NCBI RefSeq assembly: GCF_001667075.1
Contig: NZ_LZIL01000009.1
Coordinates: 1 to 64,000, forward strand
Length of the DNA: 64,000 nt
Direction: 5' to 3'
Origin: Mycobacterium sp. 852014-52450_SCH5900713
GTDB lineage: Bacteria > Actinomycetota > Actinomycetes > Mycobacteriales > Mycobacteriaceae
Shown here one piece after another: positions 9,063-18,017 of this stretch (the stretch's first letter is position 1; the number at the start of each line of letters is the position of its first letter). The position numbers and the translations under genes are program-made. The notes below the pieces were generated by a model that made no database searches, had not been told where the DNA came from, and saw nothing but the letters and a program-made list of their open reading frames with translations.

Positions 9063-9893
9063 GTGCAGCTTTCTTTCGAAAACCGGACATATCTGGTCAC
9101 CGGCGGTGGCAGCGGGATCGGCAAGGGCGTCGCCGCCGGACTGGTCGTGGCGGGCGCCTCGGTCATGATCGTCGGCCGCAACCCCGACCGGCTGGCGGGG
9201 GCAGTCAGCGAGATCGAAGCGCTTGGGAGTGGCGGGTCCATTCGCTACGAGCCGACCGACGTCACCAACGAGGAGGAGGCCGCCCGCGCGGTGGACGCCG
9301 CCACGGCCTGGCACGGTCAACTCCACGGGGTGGTGCATTGCGCCGGTGGCTCTGAGACCATCGGGCCGATCACCCAGATTGACTCCGAAGGCTGGCGGCG
9401 CACCGTCGATCTGAACGTCAACGGCACCATGTACGTGCTCAAGCACGCCGCGCGGGAGCTGGTCCGCGGCGGCGGTGGCTCATTCGTGGGCATCTCATCG
9501 ATCGCCGCCAGCAACACCCACCGGTGGTTCGGCGCCTATGGCGTCAGCAAGTCGGCCGTCGACCACATGATGCAGCTGGCAGCCGACGAGCTCGGCCCGT
9601 CCTGGGTGCGCGTCAACAGCATCCGGCCGGGCCTGATCCGCACGGATCTGGTCGCCCCGGTCTTCGCGTTGCCGGAGGTGAGCGACGACTACCGCGAGTG
9701 CACGCCGCTTCCGCGGCCCGGCGAGGTCGAGGACGTCGCCAACCTGGCGATGTTCTTGCTCAGCGATGCCGCGTGCTACATCACCGGGCAGATCATCAAC
9801 GTCGACGGTGGGCTCATGCTGCGACGGGGCCCGGACTACTCGGCGATGCTGGAACCCGCGTTCGGCGCCGACGGGCTACGCGGAGTCGTCTGA
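9063..9893 (+). CDS. Short-chain dehydrogenase/reductase
   Basis: A classical SDR of 276 residues. Cofactor motif TGGGSGIG is near residue 14, the NAG-like motif is HCAGG, and the catalytic Ser is in GISSIAASN. Tyr and Lys are in YGVSKSAVDHMM, and the C-terminal ITGQIINVDGG closes the fold. It would oxidise or reduce a hydroxyl/keto group, probably on an acyl-CoA or steroid given the adjacent crotonase and the KstR-type site at 9032-9045. The GTG start at 9063 follows GAGAGGG. Its 3' end overlaps the convergent dehydrogenase gene by 18 bases. Substrate unknown. Confidence 0.88.
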   Translation: MQLSFENRTYLVTGGGSGIGKGVAAGLVVAGASVMIVGRNPDRLAGAVSEIEALGSGGSIRYEPTDVTNEEEAARAVDAATAWHGQLHGVVHCAGGSETIGPITQIDSEGWRRTVDLNVNGTMYVLKHAARELVRGGGGSFVGISSIAASNTHRWFGAYGVSKSAVDHMMQLAADELGPSWVRVNSIRPGLIRTDLVAPVFALPEVSDDYRECTPLPRPGEVEDVANLAMFLLSDAACYITGQIINVDGGLMLRRGPDYSAMLEPAFGADGLRGVV

Positions 9894-10769
9894 TCCCAGG
9901 CCGGCATCTCGATCGGCGAGCGTGGCGAGCGCCGACCAGTCTAGGTGCCCGCCGCCCGTAGCCACCAACGTGAGGAAGCGGTCACGCAGCAGGCTTGCCA
10001 CCGGCAGTGGCACCTGCAACTGCTCCGCGGCGGCCAGCGCCAGGCGAACATCTTTGAGGCCCAGCTGGGCGGCGAAGCCGGCCGGCTCGAATTCCCGGCG
10101 GGCGATGAGCCCGCCGTAGGTCTGATAGACCGGGGCCGCGAACAGCGTCGAAGTGAGGATGTCGACGTATTGCTGCCTGTCGACCCCCGCCTTGGCGACC
10201 AGCGCGACGGCCTCACTGACGCTCTCGATCACCGAAGCGATGAGGAAGTTGCCGCTCAGCTTCACCAGGTTGGCGCTGTGCGGCTGCTCGGACACCACAA
10301 AGGTCCGCTGGCCGATCGTGTCGAACAGCGGGGACAGCGGTTGCAGCACCTGCGGCTCGCCCGCCGCGACGACGAAAAGCTTTGCGGCGGCGGCCGCTTC
10401 GGGCCGACCGAATACCGGCGCCGCGGCGTACCGCTGACCCGCTTCGGCGTGCGCGGTGGCCAGGTGCTCCGAGAGGGCAACGCTGATGGTGCTCGACGAG
10501 ACGTGCGTGGCGCCCGCGGCCAGTGCCGCCAGAATCCCGTGTTCGCCGAACGCAACGGCCTCGACGGCGTGGTCGTCGGCCAGCATCGTGAACACCACGT
10601 CGCCGGTGCACGCCTCGGCGACGGTCGAGGCGGCAGTGGCGCCCCGCTCGACCAGGCCCTCCGCCTTGCCGGGGGAGCGGTTGTAGACGGTGACCTGATG
10701 GCCCGCCCCGATCAGGTTGGCGGCCATGCCCCGGCCCATGTTGCCCAAGCCGATAAATCCGATGTCCAT
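9876..10769 (-). CDS. NAD(P)-dependent beta-hydroxyacid dehydrogenase
   Basis: A 297-residue member of the 3-hydroxyisobutyrate/6-phosphogluconate dehydrogenase family. The N-terminal Rossmann motif GFIGLGNMGRGMAANL, the substrate-site segment SSTISVALSEHLA and the catalytic lysine region NLVKLSGNFLIASV (Lys in VKLSGN) are visible. It is of the MmsB type but its partners MmsA and an acyl-CoA dehydrogenase are absent, so a role in valine breakdown is not supported by context. I chose ATG 10769 at the Rossmann motif; upstream extension has no similarity. It converges on the SDR and diverges from the next SDR with a 77-base gap. Confidence 0.85.
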   Translation of the reverse strand: MDIGFIGLGNMGRGMAANLIGAGHQVTVYNRSPGKAEGLVERGATAASTVAEACTGDVVFTMLADDHAVEAVAFGEHGILAALAAGATHVSSSTISVALSEHLATAHAEAGQRYAAAPVFGRPEAAAAAKLFVVAAGEPQVLQPLSPLFDTIGQRTFVVSEQPHSANLVKLSGNFLIASVIESVSEAVALVAKAGVDRQQYVDILTSTLFAAPVYQTYGGLIARREFEPAGFAAQLGLKDVRLALAAAEQLQVPLPVASLLRDRFLTLVATGGGHLDWSALATLADRDAGLGSDDSA

Positions 10770-10846
10770 GCATCCACTCTGCCTTGCCGGGGGCCGTCCT
10801 TTGCGATGATGAGCGCCTAGTGACGCGACGAGCACGGGAGCGACCA

Positions 10847-11638
10847 ATGAATCGACTCGAGGGCAAGCGAATCCTGGTGACGGGCGCCGCGTCGGGGATC
10901 GGGCAGGCGACCGCGCTGCGGCTCCTCGACGAGGGCGCCACCGTGGTTGCCTCCGACGTCGCCGAGGCCGGCCTGGACGCCACCCGGGCCCGCGCGGACG
11001 AGGCCGCGACCGCCGGCCGCCTCACCACCGTGCCGATGGACGTCGGCAACGAGGATTCGGTGATCGACGGCGTGCGCCGGACCGTCGAAAAGCTCGGCGG
11101 CCTGGATTCATTGGTCAATGCCGCCGGCATCCTGCGCGCCGCGCACACCCACCAGACCAGCCTGGAACTGTGGAACCAGATCGTCGGCGTCAACCTGACC
11201 GGGACGTTTCTCGTTGTGCGCGAGGCGCTTCCGATGCTATTGGCGAATCCGCGCAGCGCGATCGTCAACTTCAGTTCGACCTCGGCGTCGTTCGCCCACC
11301 CGTATATGGCGGCGTACGCGGCGAGCAAAGGCGGAATCCAGGCCTTCACTCACTCACTGGCACTTGAATACGCTCGTGACGGCCTGCGTGCGGTCTGCGT
11401 GGCACCCGGCAGCATCAAGTCCGGAATCACCGACGCGACCGGGGGATACATCCCGAAAGACGCTGACTGGTCGTTGTTTTCGAGGTTGATACCGATCCTG
11501 CCGACCACGGTGGAGTCCAGCGGCACCGGGATGGCCGACCCGTCGGCGGTCGCCGGGGTGATCGCAATGCTGGTCTCCGATGACGGCGCGTTCATCACCG
11601 GGACCGAGATCCGCATCGACGGCGGGACGCACGCTTAG
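10847..11638 (+). CDS. Short-chain dehydrogenase/reductase
   Basis: A 263-residue classical SDR: cofactor motif TGAASGIG near residue 14, NAAG at SLVNAAGIL, catalytic Ser in FSSTSASF, Tyr-Lys in YAASKGGIQAF, and C-terminal ITGTEIRIDGG. ATG 10847 places the nucleotide-binding strand at the normal distance; 21 upstream codons have no similarity. It ends three bases before the convergent cpsA stop. In Mtb an SDR gene (Rv3485c) neighbours cpsA (Rv3484), so this may be its counterpart, although I recall that protein as longer. Substrate unknown. Confidence 0.85.
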   Translation: MNRLEGKRILVTGAASGIGQATALRLLDEGATVVASDVAEAGLDATRARADEAATAGRLTTVPMDVGNEDSVIDGVRRTVEKLGGLDSLVNAAGILRAAHTHQTSLELWNQIVGVNLTGTFLVVREALPMLLANPRSAIVNFSSTSASFAHPYMAAYAASKGGIQAFTHSLALEYARDGLRAVCVAPGSIKSGITDATGGYIPKDADWSLFSRLIPILPTTVESSGTGMADPSAVAGVIAMLVSDDGAFITGTEIRIDGGTHA

Positions 11639-11641
11639 CCG

Positions 11642-13201
11642 CTAGTTAACGCAGGGCACGCCGCCGCCGTCGATCGGTTTCCCCTGATCCGGCGTCGGAT
11701 AGGTCGTGGTGGTGCCGTTGTAGTAGTAACTCTTGGCCTTGGTCGACGTTGTGGTGCTCGCCGTTTCGTCCGAAGTGCCGTCGTCAACCATCGACACCGA
11801 GAAATTGGTATCGACGGTCACCCTGATATGTCCGGGCTGGACGCTGGGATCGGGCTGGCTGGGCGCGTCGAGGCCGAGCAGTTTGGCCACGTTACGTGCG
11901 TCGGTTTCCGACCCGGCGCCATACGCGACCGTGCTCGCCGTGGGCTCACCCGAATTGCGGTCCCGGGTCTGCCCCGTGGTGTAGCCGTGGTTTTGCAGGG
12001 CGTGCGACACCTCGGTCGCTAGTCCGCTCATGCTTCCGGCATTGATGACGTCGACGATGGTTGATGGACTCGGTTTTGCGGCTGTGGTGGCGGGCGTCGT
12101 GGTCTGGGGCGAGGCACCGATCGCAGTGGCCACCTCCGCCTTGATCGCGGCCGGGTCGATGATGTTGACGTCCTGGCCGTCGATGTTGTCGTAGCGCACT
12201 ACCGGAAGCGTCCGGAACTCGACGTGGCCGCCGGACGCCAGCGAACCCAGCCGCTGGATCATCTCCTCATCCCACCCGGAAGACAGCACCACATCCTTGC
12301 GCGCCACCGCCATCAGGCCTTTGAGTTTGTCCAAGTTGGTGAAGGTTCCCGCGGCCTGCAGCTCCTGCATGACCGACGAAATGAACGCCTGCTGCCGGTG
12401 GGTCCGGTCCAGGTCCCCGTTTTCCAGCCCGTGCCGCTGCCGGACGAAGGACAACGCCTCGGAGGCGTCCAGCGTCTGTCGCCCTGCCGGGAAGTCGGCA
12501 CCGGAATACGAGTCGTAGACGGGATGGTTGAGGCAGACCTCCACCCCGCCCAGTGTCTGCGCCAAGTCGAAGAACCCGGCCAGATTGACCTCGGCGAAAT
12601 AGTCGATCGGGACGCCGGTCAGGCTGCGCACCGCGCGCAGGGTCGCCGCCCGGCCCGCTTCGCGACCCTTGGTCTCAAGTTCTTTCTGGCTGCTGGTGCC
12701 CTGGTTGGCGAGCTTGTTCGCGACGTACTGCTTGGTGAGGCCGTACGCCTCCTTGATCTTGATGTGGTTGTATCCGGGGACCCCGGTGAAGGGCACCCAG
12801 TCGTCGCGCGGGATTGAGAAGGCCACAACTTTGTTGTCGGCGCTGACGTGCACCAGGATCAGTGTGTTGGTGTTGTAGCCGCCGTCGTCGGAATCGCCGG
12901 CGTGCAGATGTTTCAGGATCGACCAGGGCAGGTCGTTGCCGTCCTGGTCTTTGCGGGAGTCCAGCCCGATCAGCAGGATGTTCATGTCGTCGCCGCTGGA
13001 CCGCGGATCGTCGGGCTGCAGGGCGTTCGAGACGGTGATGCCGCCCAGCGCGCCGTGAGCCACGTAGTATCCCGCCCCGGTCATCCCCACCGCCGCCACC
13101 GAGATCAGCGCGCCCAGGGTGCGCGTCAGCCCTTTGCGGAAACGTGAGGGCTGGCGGACGGCTCGATGGCGGCGATGAGCACCGCCCGAGCGGGCCATCA
13201 C
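11642..13201 (-). CDS. cpsA: CpsA, LytR-CpsA-Psr family ligase
   Basis: LCP enzymes transfer polyprenyl-linked glycans onto the cell wall; in mycobacteria they attach arabinogalactan to peptidoglycan, and CpsA (Rv3484) also blocks phagosome maturation. The protein (519 residues) has a basic cytoplasmic N-terminus, one membrane segment (about residues 26-48) and the LCP domain (MNILLIGLDSRKD, NTLILVHVS, FSIPRDDWV, LSFVRQRHGLENGDLDRTHRQ with its key arginines). A C-terminal LytR_C domain follows (INAGSMSGLATEV through ARNVAKLLGLD). Starts GTG 13201 and ATG 13198 are adjacent. A Ser/Thr-rich tail closes the protein. Confidence 0.92.
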   Translation of the reverse strand: MMARSGGAHRRHRAVRQPSRFRKGLTRTLGALISVAAVGMTGAGYYVAHGALGGITVSNALQPDDPRSSGDDMNILLIGLDSRKDQDGNDLPWSILKHLHAGDSDDGGYNTNTLILVHVSADNKVVAFSIPRDDWVPFTGVPGYNHIKIKEAYGLTKQYVANKLANQGTSSQKELETKGREAGRAATLRAVRSLTGVPIDYFAEVNLAGFFDLAQTLGGVEVCLNHPVYDSYSGADFPAGRQTLDASEALSFVRQRHGLENGDLDRTHRQQAFISSVMQELQAAGTFTNLDKLKGLMAVARKDVVLSSGWDEEMIQRLGSLASGGHVEFRTLPVVRYDNIDGQDVNIIDPAAIKAEVATAIGASPQTTTPATTAAKPSPSTIVDVINAGSMSGLATEVSHALQNHGYTTGQTRDRNSGEPTASTVAYGAGSETDARNVAKLLGLDAPSQPDPSVQPGHIRVTVDTNFSVSMVDDGTSDETASTTTSTKAKSYYYNGTTTTYPTPDQGKPIDGGGVPCVN

Positions 13202-13476
13202 AAACCTCTGCCCACGCCCAGCGCATCACCAGCCACCGCAGCGGCGGTTTGCGGCGATGTCGCTTCAAGCATGGTGTCAAGTATGCGTTAGCTTGCTGTG
13301 AAGCCCCCAATCGAGAAGGCTTCCCAGGTCGGCCCCTTGCGGCGGCCCGCGCGCGCGTTAGCGGCGGCAATCCCGGTCTGACCAGCGCGTTCCGGCTCGA
13401 GCGTCGCACCGTGGTTTCGACAAGGTCACACTGCCGACGGGACCGACTCGAACTTGTTATCGAGCCGAGACGGCGG
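13202..13476. other. Intergenic region upstream of cpsA
   Basis: 275 bases without a credible gene. It should hold the cpsA promoter and the terminator of the small membrane protein. The open frames crossing it are composition-driven, and I see no strong hairpin or operator. Confidence 0.4.
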
Positions 13477-13752
13477 CTATCGGGCTGGGACGAGGTCCTC
13501 GCCCGACTCGTAGAAAACGGTGATGTTCGAGCCGGCCAAGATCTCGGCGAGGTAGATACCGAGCGGCTCGACCTCGTAGTAGTAATGAACATTGCCCCGG
13601 GGGTCCACCGCCGTCGCGCAGGACAAGCCCGGCGCCCCGCATCGTTGCTTGATGGGGATGGCCAGAATGGCCAGCGCCACCACTACGGCAATCCCGACCA
13701 TGAGCGGGACCCTGGTGACTGCCCGCCTCGTCGTGGGCGCCGGATGCATCAC
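13477..13752 (-). CDS. Small membrane protein, unknown
   Basis: A 91-residue protein with a basic start and one clear membrane segment (about residues 15-34, VPLMVGIAVVVALAILAIP). A short outer domain follows with a Cys pair in QRCGAPGLSC and a Tyr-rich stretch HYYYEVEPLGIYLAEIL. It lies upstream of cpsA on the same strand, 275 bases away, so it may be separately transcribed. I do not recognise the family. Codon use looks like that of neighbouring real genes and the topology is coherent, which supports it being real. Confidence 0.65.
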   Translation of the reverse strand: MMHPAPTTRRAVTRVPLMVGIAVVVALAILAIPIKQRCGAPGLSCATAVDPRGNVHYYYEVEPLGIYLAEILAGSNITVFYESGEDLVPAR

Positions 13753-13812
13753 CGTTGGAGTGTAAGCGGGATGCCCGCCCGGTTCGGCGCGGCGCAGTAG
13801 GGTTTTTCAGCT

Positions 13813-14961
13813 ATGACCACCATCAACCCGGACGGCGCGCCGTCGCCGCAGACCCGGGTCGAGGTACTGGGCAACATCGGACCCAACTGGTTCGCCTCGG
13901 TGATGGGCACCGGCATCGTCGCCATCGCCGGCGCCACCCTGCCCGTGCACGTGGCGGGATTGCGCGCTTTCGCCCAAGTGGTCTGGGTGATGGCCGCCGT
14001 CCTGCTGGCGGTGCTGATCGTCCTGGTCGGGGGGCACTGGTTGCGCCACCCCACCGTCGCGCGCACGCACGCGCGCAATCCACAGATGGCGCACTTCTAC
14101 GGCGCCGCCCCGATGGCGTTGATGACGGTCGGCGGCGGAGCTGTGTTGGTCGGCAGGGATCTGCTGGGCGAACGCATCGCCGTCGACCTGGATTGGGTGC
14201 TGTGGACCGCGGGGACGCTGGGCGGGCTGTTCACCGCGGTGAGCATTCCGTTCTTGATGTTCACCCAGCACAACGTCGAGCCCGACGCGGCATTCGGTGG
14301 CTGGCTCATGCCGGTGGTTCCGCCCATGGTGACCGCGGCGACCGGTGCGCTGTTGCTGCCGCACGTGTCGTCGGGCACCGGGCGCGAGACCCTGCTGTAC
14401 GGCTGTTACGCGATGTTCGGGCTGTCATTGCTGGCTTCCCTGAACATCATCGCGATGATCTGGGCGCGCCTGACCCTGTATGGCACCTCGGGTTCCGCGC
14501 GGGTGCCAACGCTGTGGATCGTGCTGGGTCCGCTCGGCCAATCCATCACCGCCGCAGGGCTTTTGGGTGCCAGCGCCGGACTGGCCGTTGACCCCGAAGT
14601 GGCCGAGGACATGAACGCCTTCGCGATCCTGTACGGAGTTCCGGTGTGGGGCTTCGCGGTGTTGTGGATCGCGCTGGCAACCGCGCTGACCGTGCGCACA
14701 CTGCTGCGCGGCATGCCGTTCGCCCTGACATGGTGGAGCCTGACCTTCCCGGTCGGAACCTTCGTCACGGGTACCTCCCAGCTCGCCGGCCACACGCATC
14801 TGCCCGCGTTCCGGGTGGCCGCGACCATCGCGTACGCCGGCCTGTTGTTCACCTGGCTGCTGGTTGCCGCGCGCACCTTGCGGGGCAGCCTGCGCGGCAA
14901 CCTGCTCAAGCTGCCGCCGAGCACCACGCCGGTGAAGGCCAGCAAGCAACCGGTGGCCTGA
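13813..14961 (+). CDS. TDT-family transporter (TehA/Mae1 type)
   Basis: A 382-residue membrane protein with about ten hydrophobic segments and the family opening NWFASVMGTGIVAIAGATL, where the phenylalanine- and glycine-rich motif is typical of tellurite-resistance/dicarboxylate transporters and SLAC1-like anion channels. Other family-like parts are MFTQHNVEPD and WWSLTFPVGTFVTGTSQLA. It may export organic acids or conduct anions; the substrate cannot be read from sequence. It is alone on its strand between the small membrane gene and the PER-repeat gene. A second, distantly similar TDT protein occurs at 51028. Confidence 0.85.
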   Translation: MTTINPDGAPSPQTRVEVLGNIGPNWFASVMGTGIVAIAGATLPVHVAGLRAFAQVVWVMAAVLLAVLIVLVGGHWLRHPTVARTHARNPQMAHFYGAAPMALMTVGGGAVLVGRDLLGERIAVDLDWVLWTAGTLGGLFTAVSIPFLMFTQHNVEPDAAFGGWLMPVVPPMVTAATGALLLPHVSSGTGRETLLYGCYAMFGLSLLASLNIIAMIWARLTLYGTSGSARVPTLWIVLGPLGQSITAAGLLGASAGLAVDPEVAEDMNAFAILYGVPVWGFAVLWIALATALTVRTLLRGMPFALTWWSLTFPVGTFVTGTSQLAGHTHLPAFRVAATIAYAGLLFTWLLVAARTLRGSLRGNLLKLPPSTTPVKASKQPVA

Positions 14962-15045
14962 CCGTGCGCGGTGGGGGCGCGGCCCGTAGGCGTTTCGATC
15001 CCCCGGGTCGGCGGGTAGGCAACTCTGAGCCGATCGGAGGGCTAA

Positions 15046-15186
15046 ATGATGAACTCAAGCGAGCCGCCGGAGCGGGGTACTCCGAGCGAGACACCCGAGC
15101 GACCGGCGCCGACGGAAACACCTGAACGGCTCGCACCGGCAGATCCGCCGGAGCGTTTGACGCCGTCGGAACCGTCTGAGCGTTAG
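15046..15186 (+). CDS. Small PER-repeat peptide
   Basis: A 46-residue frame with a good ribosome site (CGGAGGG, a few bases before ATG 15046) that consists almost wholly of an imperfect repeat ending in PER or SER (PPERGTP, TPERPAP, TPERLAP, PPERLTP, PSER). It is very rich in Pro and Glu, has no hydrophobic segment and should be disordered. I do not know a family. The precise repeats and the ribosome site support translation, but low-complexity GC-rich DNA can give such frames by chance, so confidence is moderate. The gene at 15227 follows 40 bases downstream and could be in the same transcript. Confidence 0.5.
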   Translation: MMNSSEPPERGTPSETPERPAPTETPERLAPADPPERLTPSEPSER

Positions 15187-15226
15187 GCGCGGACACAAAC
15201 AGCTTGATGAGGACCGGAGGTTGAGG

Positions 15227-15406
15227 ATGCGCGCTGAAGAAGGCGACGAAACGGTCAAGGACTACGCAGCAGAGGGCAAACAGGCCCTCGGCAGGATCAA
15301 CGCTTCACAACGAGCGGGGTATCGGCTTGGCGACGTGGCCCGGCGGTTCGCCAGATTATGGCGGGGCGATCACGGGCCGGGGGACAAGCCCGGATTCCCG
15401 AGATAG
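15227..15406 (+). CDS. Small basic hypothetical protein
   Basis: A 59-residue protein beginning MRAEEGDETVKDYAAEGKQ and ending GPGDKPGFPR, mostly hydrophilic with a predicted helix (QALGRINASQRAGYRLGDVA). GGAGG at 15216-15220 lies six bases before the ATG at 15227, a good ribosome site. The stop abuts the convergent amidase stop. No family is recognised. It could form a small two-gene unit with the PER-repeat peptide. Confidence 0.5.
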   Translation: MRAEEGDETVKDYAAEGKQALGRINASQRAGYRLGDVARRFARLWRGDHGPGDKPGFPR

Positions 15407-16891
15407 TCACGCGGGCGCGGGGTACCGGTGTACCCAGGGGGCCGCTTCTTCGAGCTGGGCTGCCAGCTGAAGTAGATCGCCGTCGGCGCCCAGGCGCCCC
15501 ACCAACTGCACACCGAGCGGAAGCCCGGCCTGTGTCCAGTGCAGGGGCACGCTGATCGCGGGGCGCCCGGTGATGTTGGCGAGTTGCGTGTAAGGCACCC
15601 AGCCCAGGCTTTCCTGAATCAGTTGGTCGAGAATTCCGCTGTGCGCCATGACTTTTCCCGCCCGCAGCTTGCTGGCGACCCGGGCCGCCTGTTGCAGCGC
15701 GCGCGGCGTCGCCGTGGCGCCGACGCGAAGGGGCGGCGTGGCCAGGGTCGGGGTCAACAAGCAATCGAAGGTCTCGTGGAACGTCGACAGGGATCGGATG
15801 TGATTGTTTCTGTTCTCCAACGCAAGTATGGGCGCCAGAACGCCGGTGGCCCGGGCGAGTTCACTGACGGCCAAGGTGTCGGCCTCGAAATCGCGGTCGC
15901 GGGCGCCGGTGCGTTGTCTGGCGTCGGCAACGTGCTGATAGAGCTGCGCGAACCAGATGGTGAGAAAGTCGCGCGCCAGCGCGTCGTCGTCGTAGGGGGG
16001 TGGGACCTCCTCGACCCGGTGCCCCAGATCGCTGAGGAGCGCCACCGCCCGTTCCACCGCGGCGACGGCTTCCCGATCGGGATGCGGGTTGATCGCCGAG
16101 GACCACGAGTATCCGATGCGCAGCTCGCCCGGCCTGCGCTTGATGTGATCGGCGAAAGTGCCTCGCGGAAGGGCAACTTCGTAGGCGGCGTGCGGATCGC
16201 GGCCGACGATCGCGTCACACAGCGCGGCGCTGTCGCGCACGGTGCGTGATACGACGCCCTGGGTCACCATCCCAAACATCGGCTCACCGGTCTGCGGACC
16301 GTAGGGCGACAGCCCCCGGCTGAACTTGAGTCCGACCAGCCCGTTGCAGGCCGCGGGAATGCGGATCGATCCACCACCGTCGTTGGCTCCGGCCGCCGGG
16401 ACGATCCCGGCCGCGACCGCCGCGCCGGATCCACCCGAAGAACCGCCGGGAGTGTGCTCGGTGTTCCACGGGTTGCGGGCCGGGCCCCAGTAATCCGATT
16501 CCGTCACGCCCTTGGCCCCGAACTCCGGGGTGTTGGTCATTGCGAAGATCACCAGTCCCGCGTCCAGGAACCGCTGAGTCACCAGGGCGTGTTGGTCGGC
16601 CACGTCGTTGGCCAGCGAACGGGAACCGCTCGAGGTCGGAAAGCCGCGGTACTCCTGAGCAAGGTCTTTGATCACGAAGGGCACACCGGCAAACGGTCCG
16701 CGCAGGCCCGGATCGGCGGCCTGTCGGTCCGCCACATCGCCGAGGCGGCGGACGATCGCGTTCAACCGCGGATTCACTGCGTCTGCTCGCTGACGCGCCA
16801 ACGCGAGGAGTTCGCCCGGCGTCACCTGCTTGCGGTCGACGAGTTCGGCCAACGCCGTCGCGTCCAAGGACATGTACTCGTCAAGCTGCAT
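15407..16891 (-). CDS. Amidase, amidase-signature family
   Basis: A 494-residue amidase-signature hydrolase. The Ser-cisSer-Lys triad is visible: Lys in [12 protein letters not shown], the cis-Ser loop [14 protein letters not shown] and the nucleophile in [18 protein letters not shown]. Such enzymes hydrolyse amides; GatA shares the fold but the missing GatB/GatC context argues against a role in tRNA charging. I chose ATG 16891, which is preceded by GAGGAG; ten upstream codons are not needed. It diverges from the hydrolase at 16978 with an 86-base gap. Which of the several mycobacterial Ami proteins it matches cannot be told here. Confidence 0.88.
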   Translation of the reverse strand: MQLDEYMSLDATALAELVDRKQVTPGELLALARQRADAVNPRLNAIVRRLGDVADRQAADPGLRGPFAGVPFVIKDLAQEYRGFPTSSGSRSLANDVADQHALVTQRFLDAGLVIFAMTNTPEFGAKGVTESDYWGPARNPWNTEHTPGGSSGGSGAAVAAGIVPAAGANDGGGSIRIPAACNGLVGLKFSRGLSPYGPQTGEPMFGMVTQGVVSRTVRDSAALCDAIVGRDPHAAYEVALPRGTFADHIKRRPGELRIGYSWSSAINPHPDREAVAAVERAVALLSDLGHRVEEVPPPYDDDALARDFLTIWFAQLYQHVADARQRTGARDRDFEADTLAVSELARATGVLAPILALENRNNHIRSLSTFHETFDCLLTPTLATPPLRVGATATPRALQQAARVASKLRAGKVMAHSGILDQLIQESLGWVPYTQLANITGRPAISVPLHWTQAGLPLGVQLVGRLGADGDLLQLAAQLEEAAPWVHRYPAPA

Positions 16892-16977
16892 CGGATTCTC
16901 CTCTGGACGCCCCGCCTGCATCGTATTGGAGGCGCTTCGCCACCCGGGTCGGCGCAGAAGCGGCTTAGTATCACCTG

Positions 16978-17850
16978 ATGCCCATGGCAGTGGAACCGTT
17001 TTCGATCCAGGGACCCGGCGGCGTGCGCATCGTCGCCGACCGGCTTGGCGATCCTCGAGCGCGCGCCGTGGTGTTCCTGCACGGCGGCGGGCAGACTCGC
17101 CGCTCCTGGGGCAGGGCCGCCGCAGCCGTCGCCCAGCGTGGCTGGCAAGCGGTCACCGTCGACCTACGCGGCCACGGCGAATCCGACTGGTCCGACGAAG
17201 GCGACTACCGCGTCGTCAGCTTTGCCGGCGACGTCCAGGAGGTGCTGGGCACGCTGCCCCCGCAGCCGGTGCTGGTCGGTGCCTCACTTGGCGGGTTCAC
17301 CTCGATGCTGCTCGCAGGTGAGATTTCCCCGGGCATCGCCAGCGCGGTCGTGTTGGTCGACATCGTGCCGAACATGGACCAGTCCGGAGCCAATCGGATA
17401 CACGCCTTCATGTCCGATCGGGTGGAATCGGGCTTCGCCTCACTTGACGAGGTCGCTGACGCGATCGCCGAATACAACCCGCACCGGCCGCGGCCAACCG
17501 ACTTAGACGGCCTGACCACGAATCTGCGCCGACGCGGCGATCGCTGGTACTGGCACTGGGATCCCCAGTTCATCAGCGGGACCGCCGCGTTTCCCCCTTT
17601 CGAGGTCACCGACCCCGACCGCATGCACGCGGCCGTCGACGCCATCTTGCGCGGCGGCGTGCCGATGCTATTGATTCGGGGCCAGATGAGCGACCTCGTC
17701 AGCCAGGAACGGGCGGACGAATTCCTGGCGCGCTTTCCGCAGGTCGAGTTCACCGATGTGCGCGGTGCCGGGCACATGGTCGCCGGCGACCGCAACGACA
17801 TCTTCGCCGACGCCGTCCTGGGGTTCCTCGCCAGGCATCTCGACGACTGA
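16978..17850 (+). CDS. Alpha/beta hydrolase
   Basis: A 290-residue alpha/beta-fold hydrolase. The oxyanion strand is VVFLHGGGQTRRSW, the nucleophile elbow GASLGG has Ser103, an acid lies near VSQERADEF and the catalytic His is in GAGHMVAGD near residue 267. The VDLRGHGESDW motif is typical of non-heme chloroperoxidase/esterase-like members. Without a substrate-specific cap signature the reaction is unspecified ester or related bond hydrolysis. It is divergent from the amidase and stands alone on its strand. Confidence 0.85.
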   Translation: MPMAVEPFSIQGPGGVRIVADRLGDPRARAVVFLHGGGQTRRSWGRAAAAVAQRGWQAVTVDLRGHGESDWSDEGDYRVVSFAGDVQEVLGTLPPQPVLVGASLGGFTSMLLAGEISPGIASAVVLVDIVPNMDQSGANRIHAFMSDRVESGFASLDEVADAIAEYNPHRPRPTDLDGLTTNLRRRGDRWYWHWDPQFISGTAAFPPFEVTDPDRMHAAVDAILRGGVPMLLIRGQMSDLVSQERADEFLARFPQVEFTDVRGAGHMVAGDRNDIFADAVLGFLARHLDD

Positions 17851-18017
17851 TCGGTTCGTCGGCCTAGAGTGAAAGCAATTGTCCGGCAGGGCATTCCCCA
17901 AAGATTTGTCGCTCATGTCAATTCGGTCGGGTCAGGTGCGCGCCCGGACTTAGCGCCCAGGCGGCCGAAACCCGCTGGCGCTGTTAGCATGCTGGCCGAC
18001 ACATCAAGAGAGGCGGC

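Noticed and set aside
8144..9355. 403-codon plus-strand frame overlapping crotonase and SDR
   Set aside because: Arg/Ala-rich shadow in another phase of two well-supported genes.
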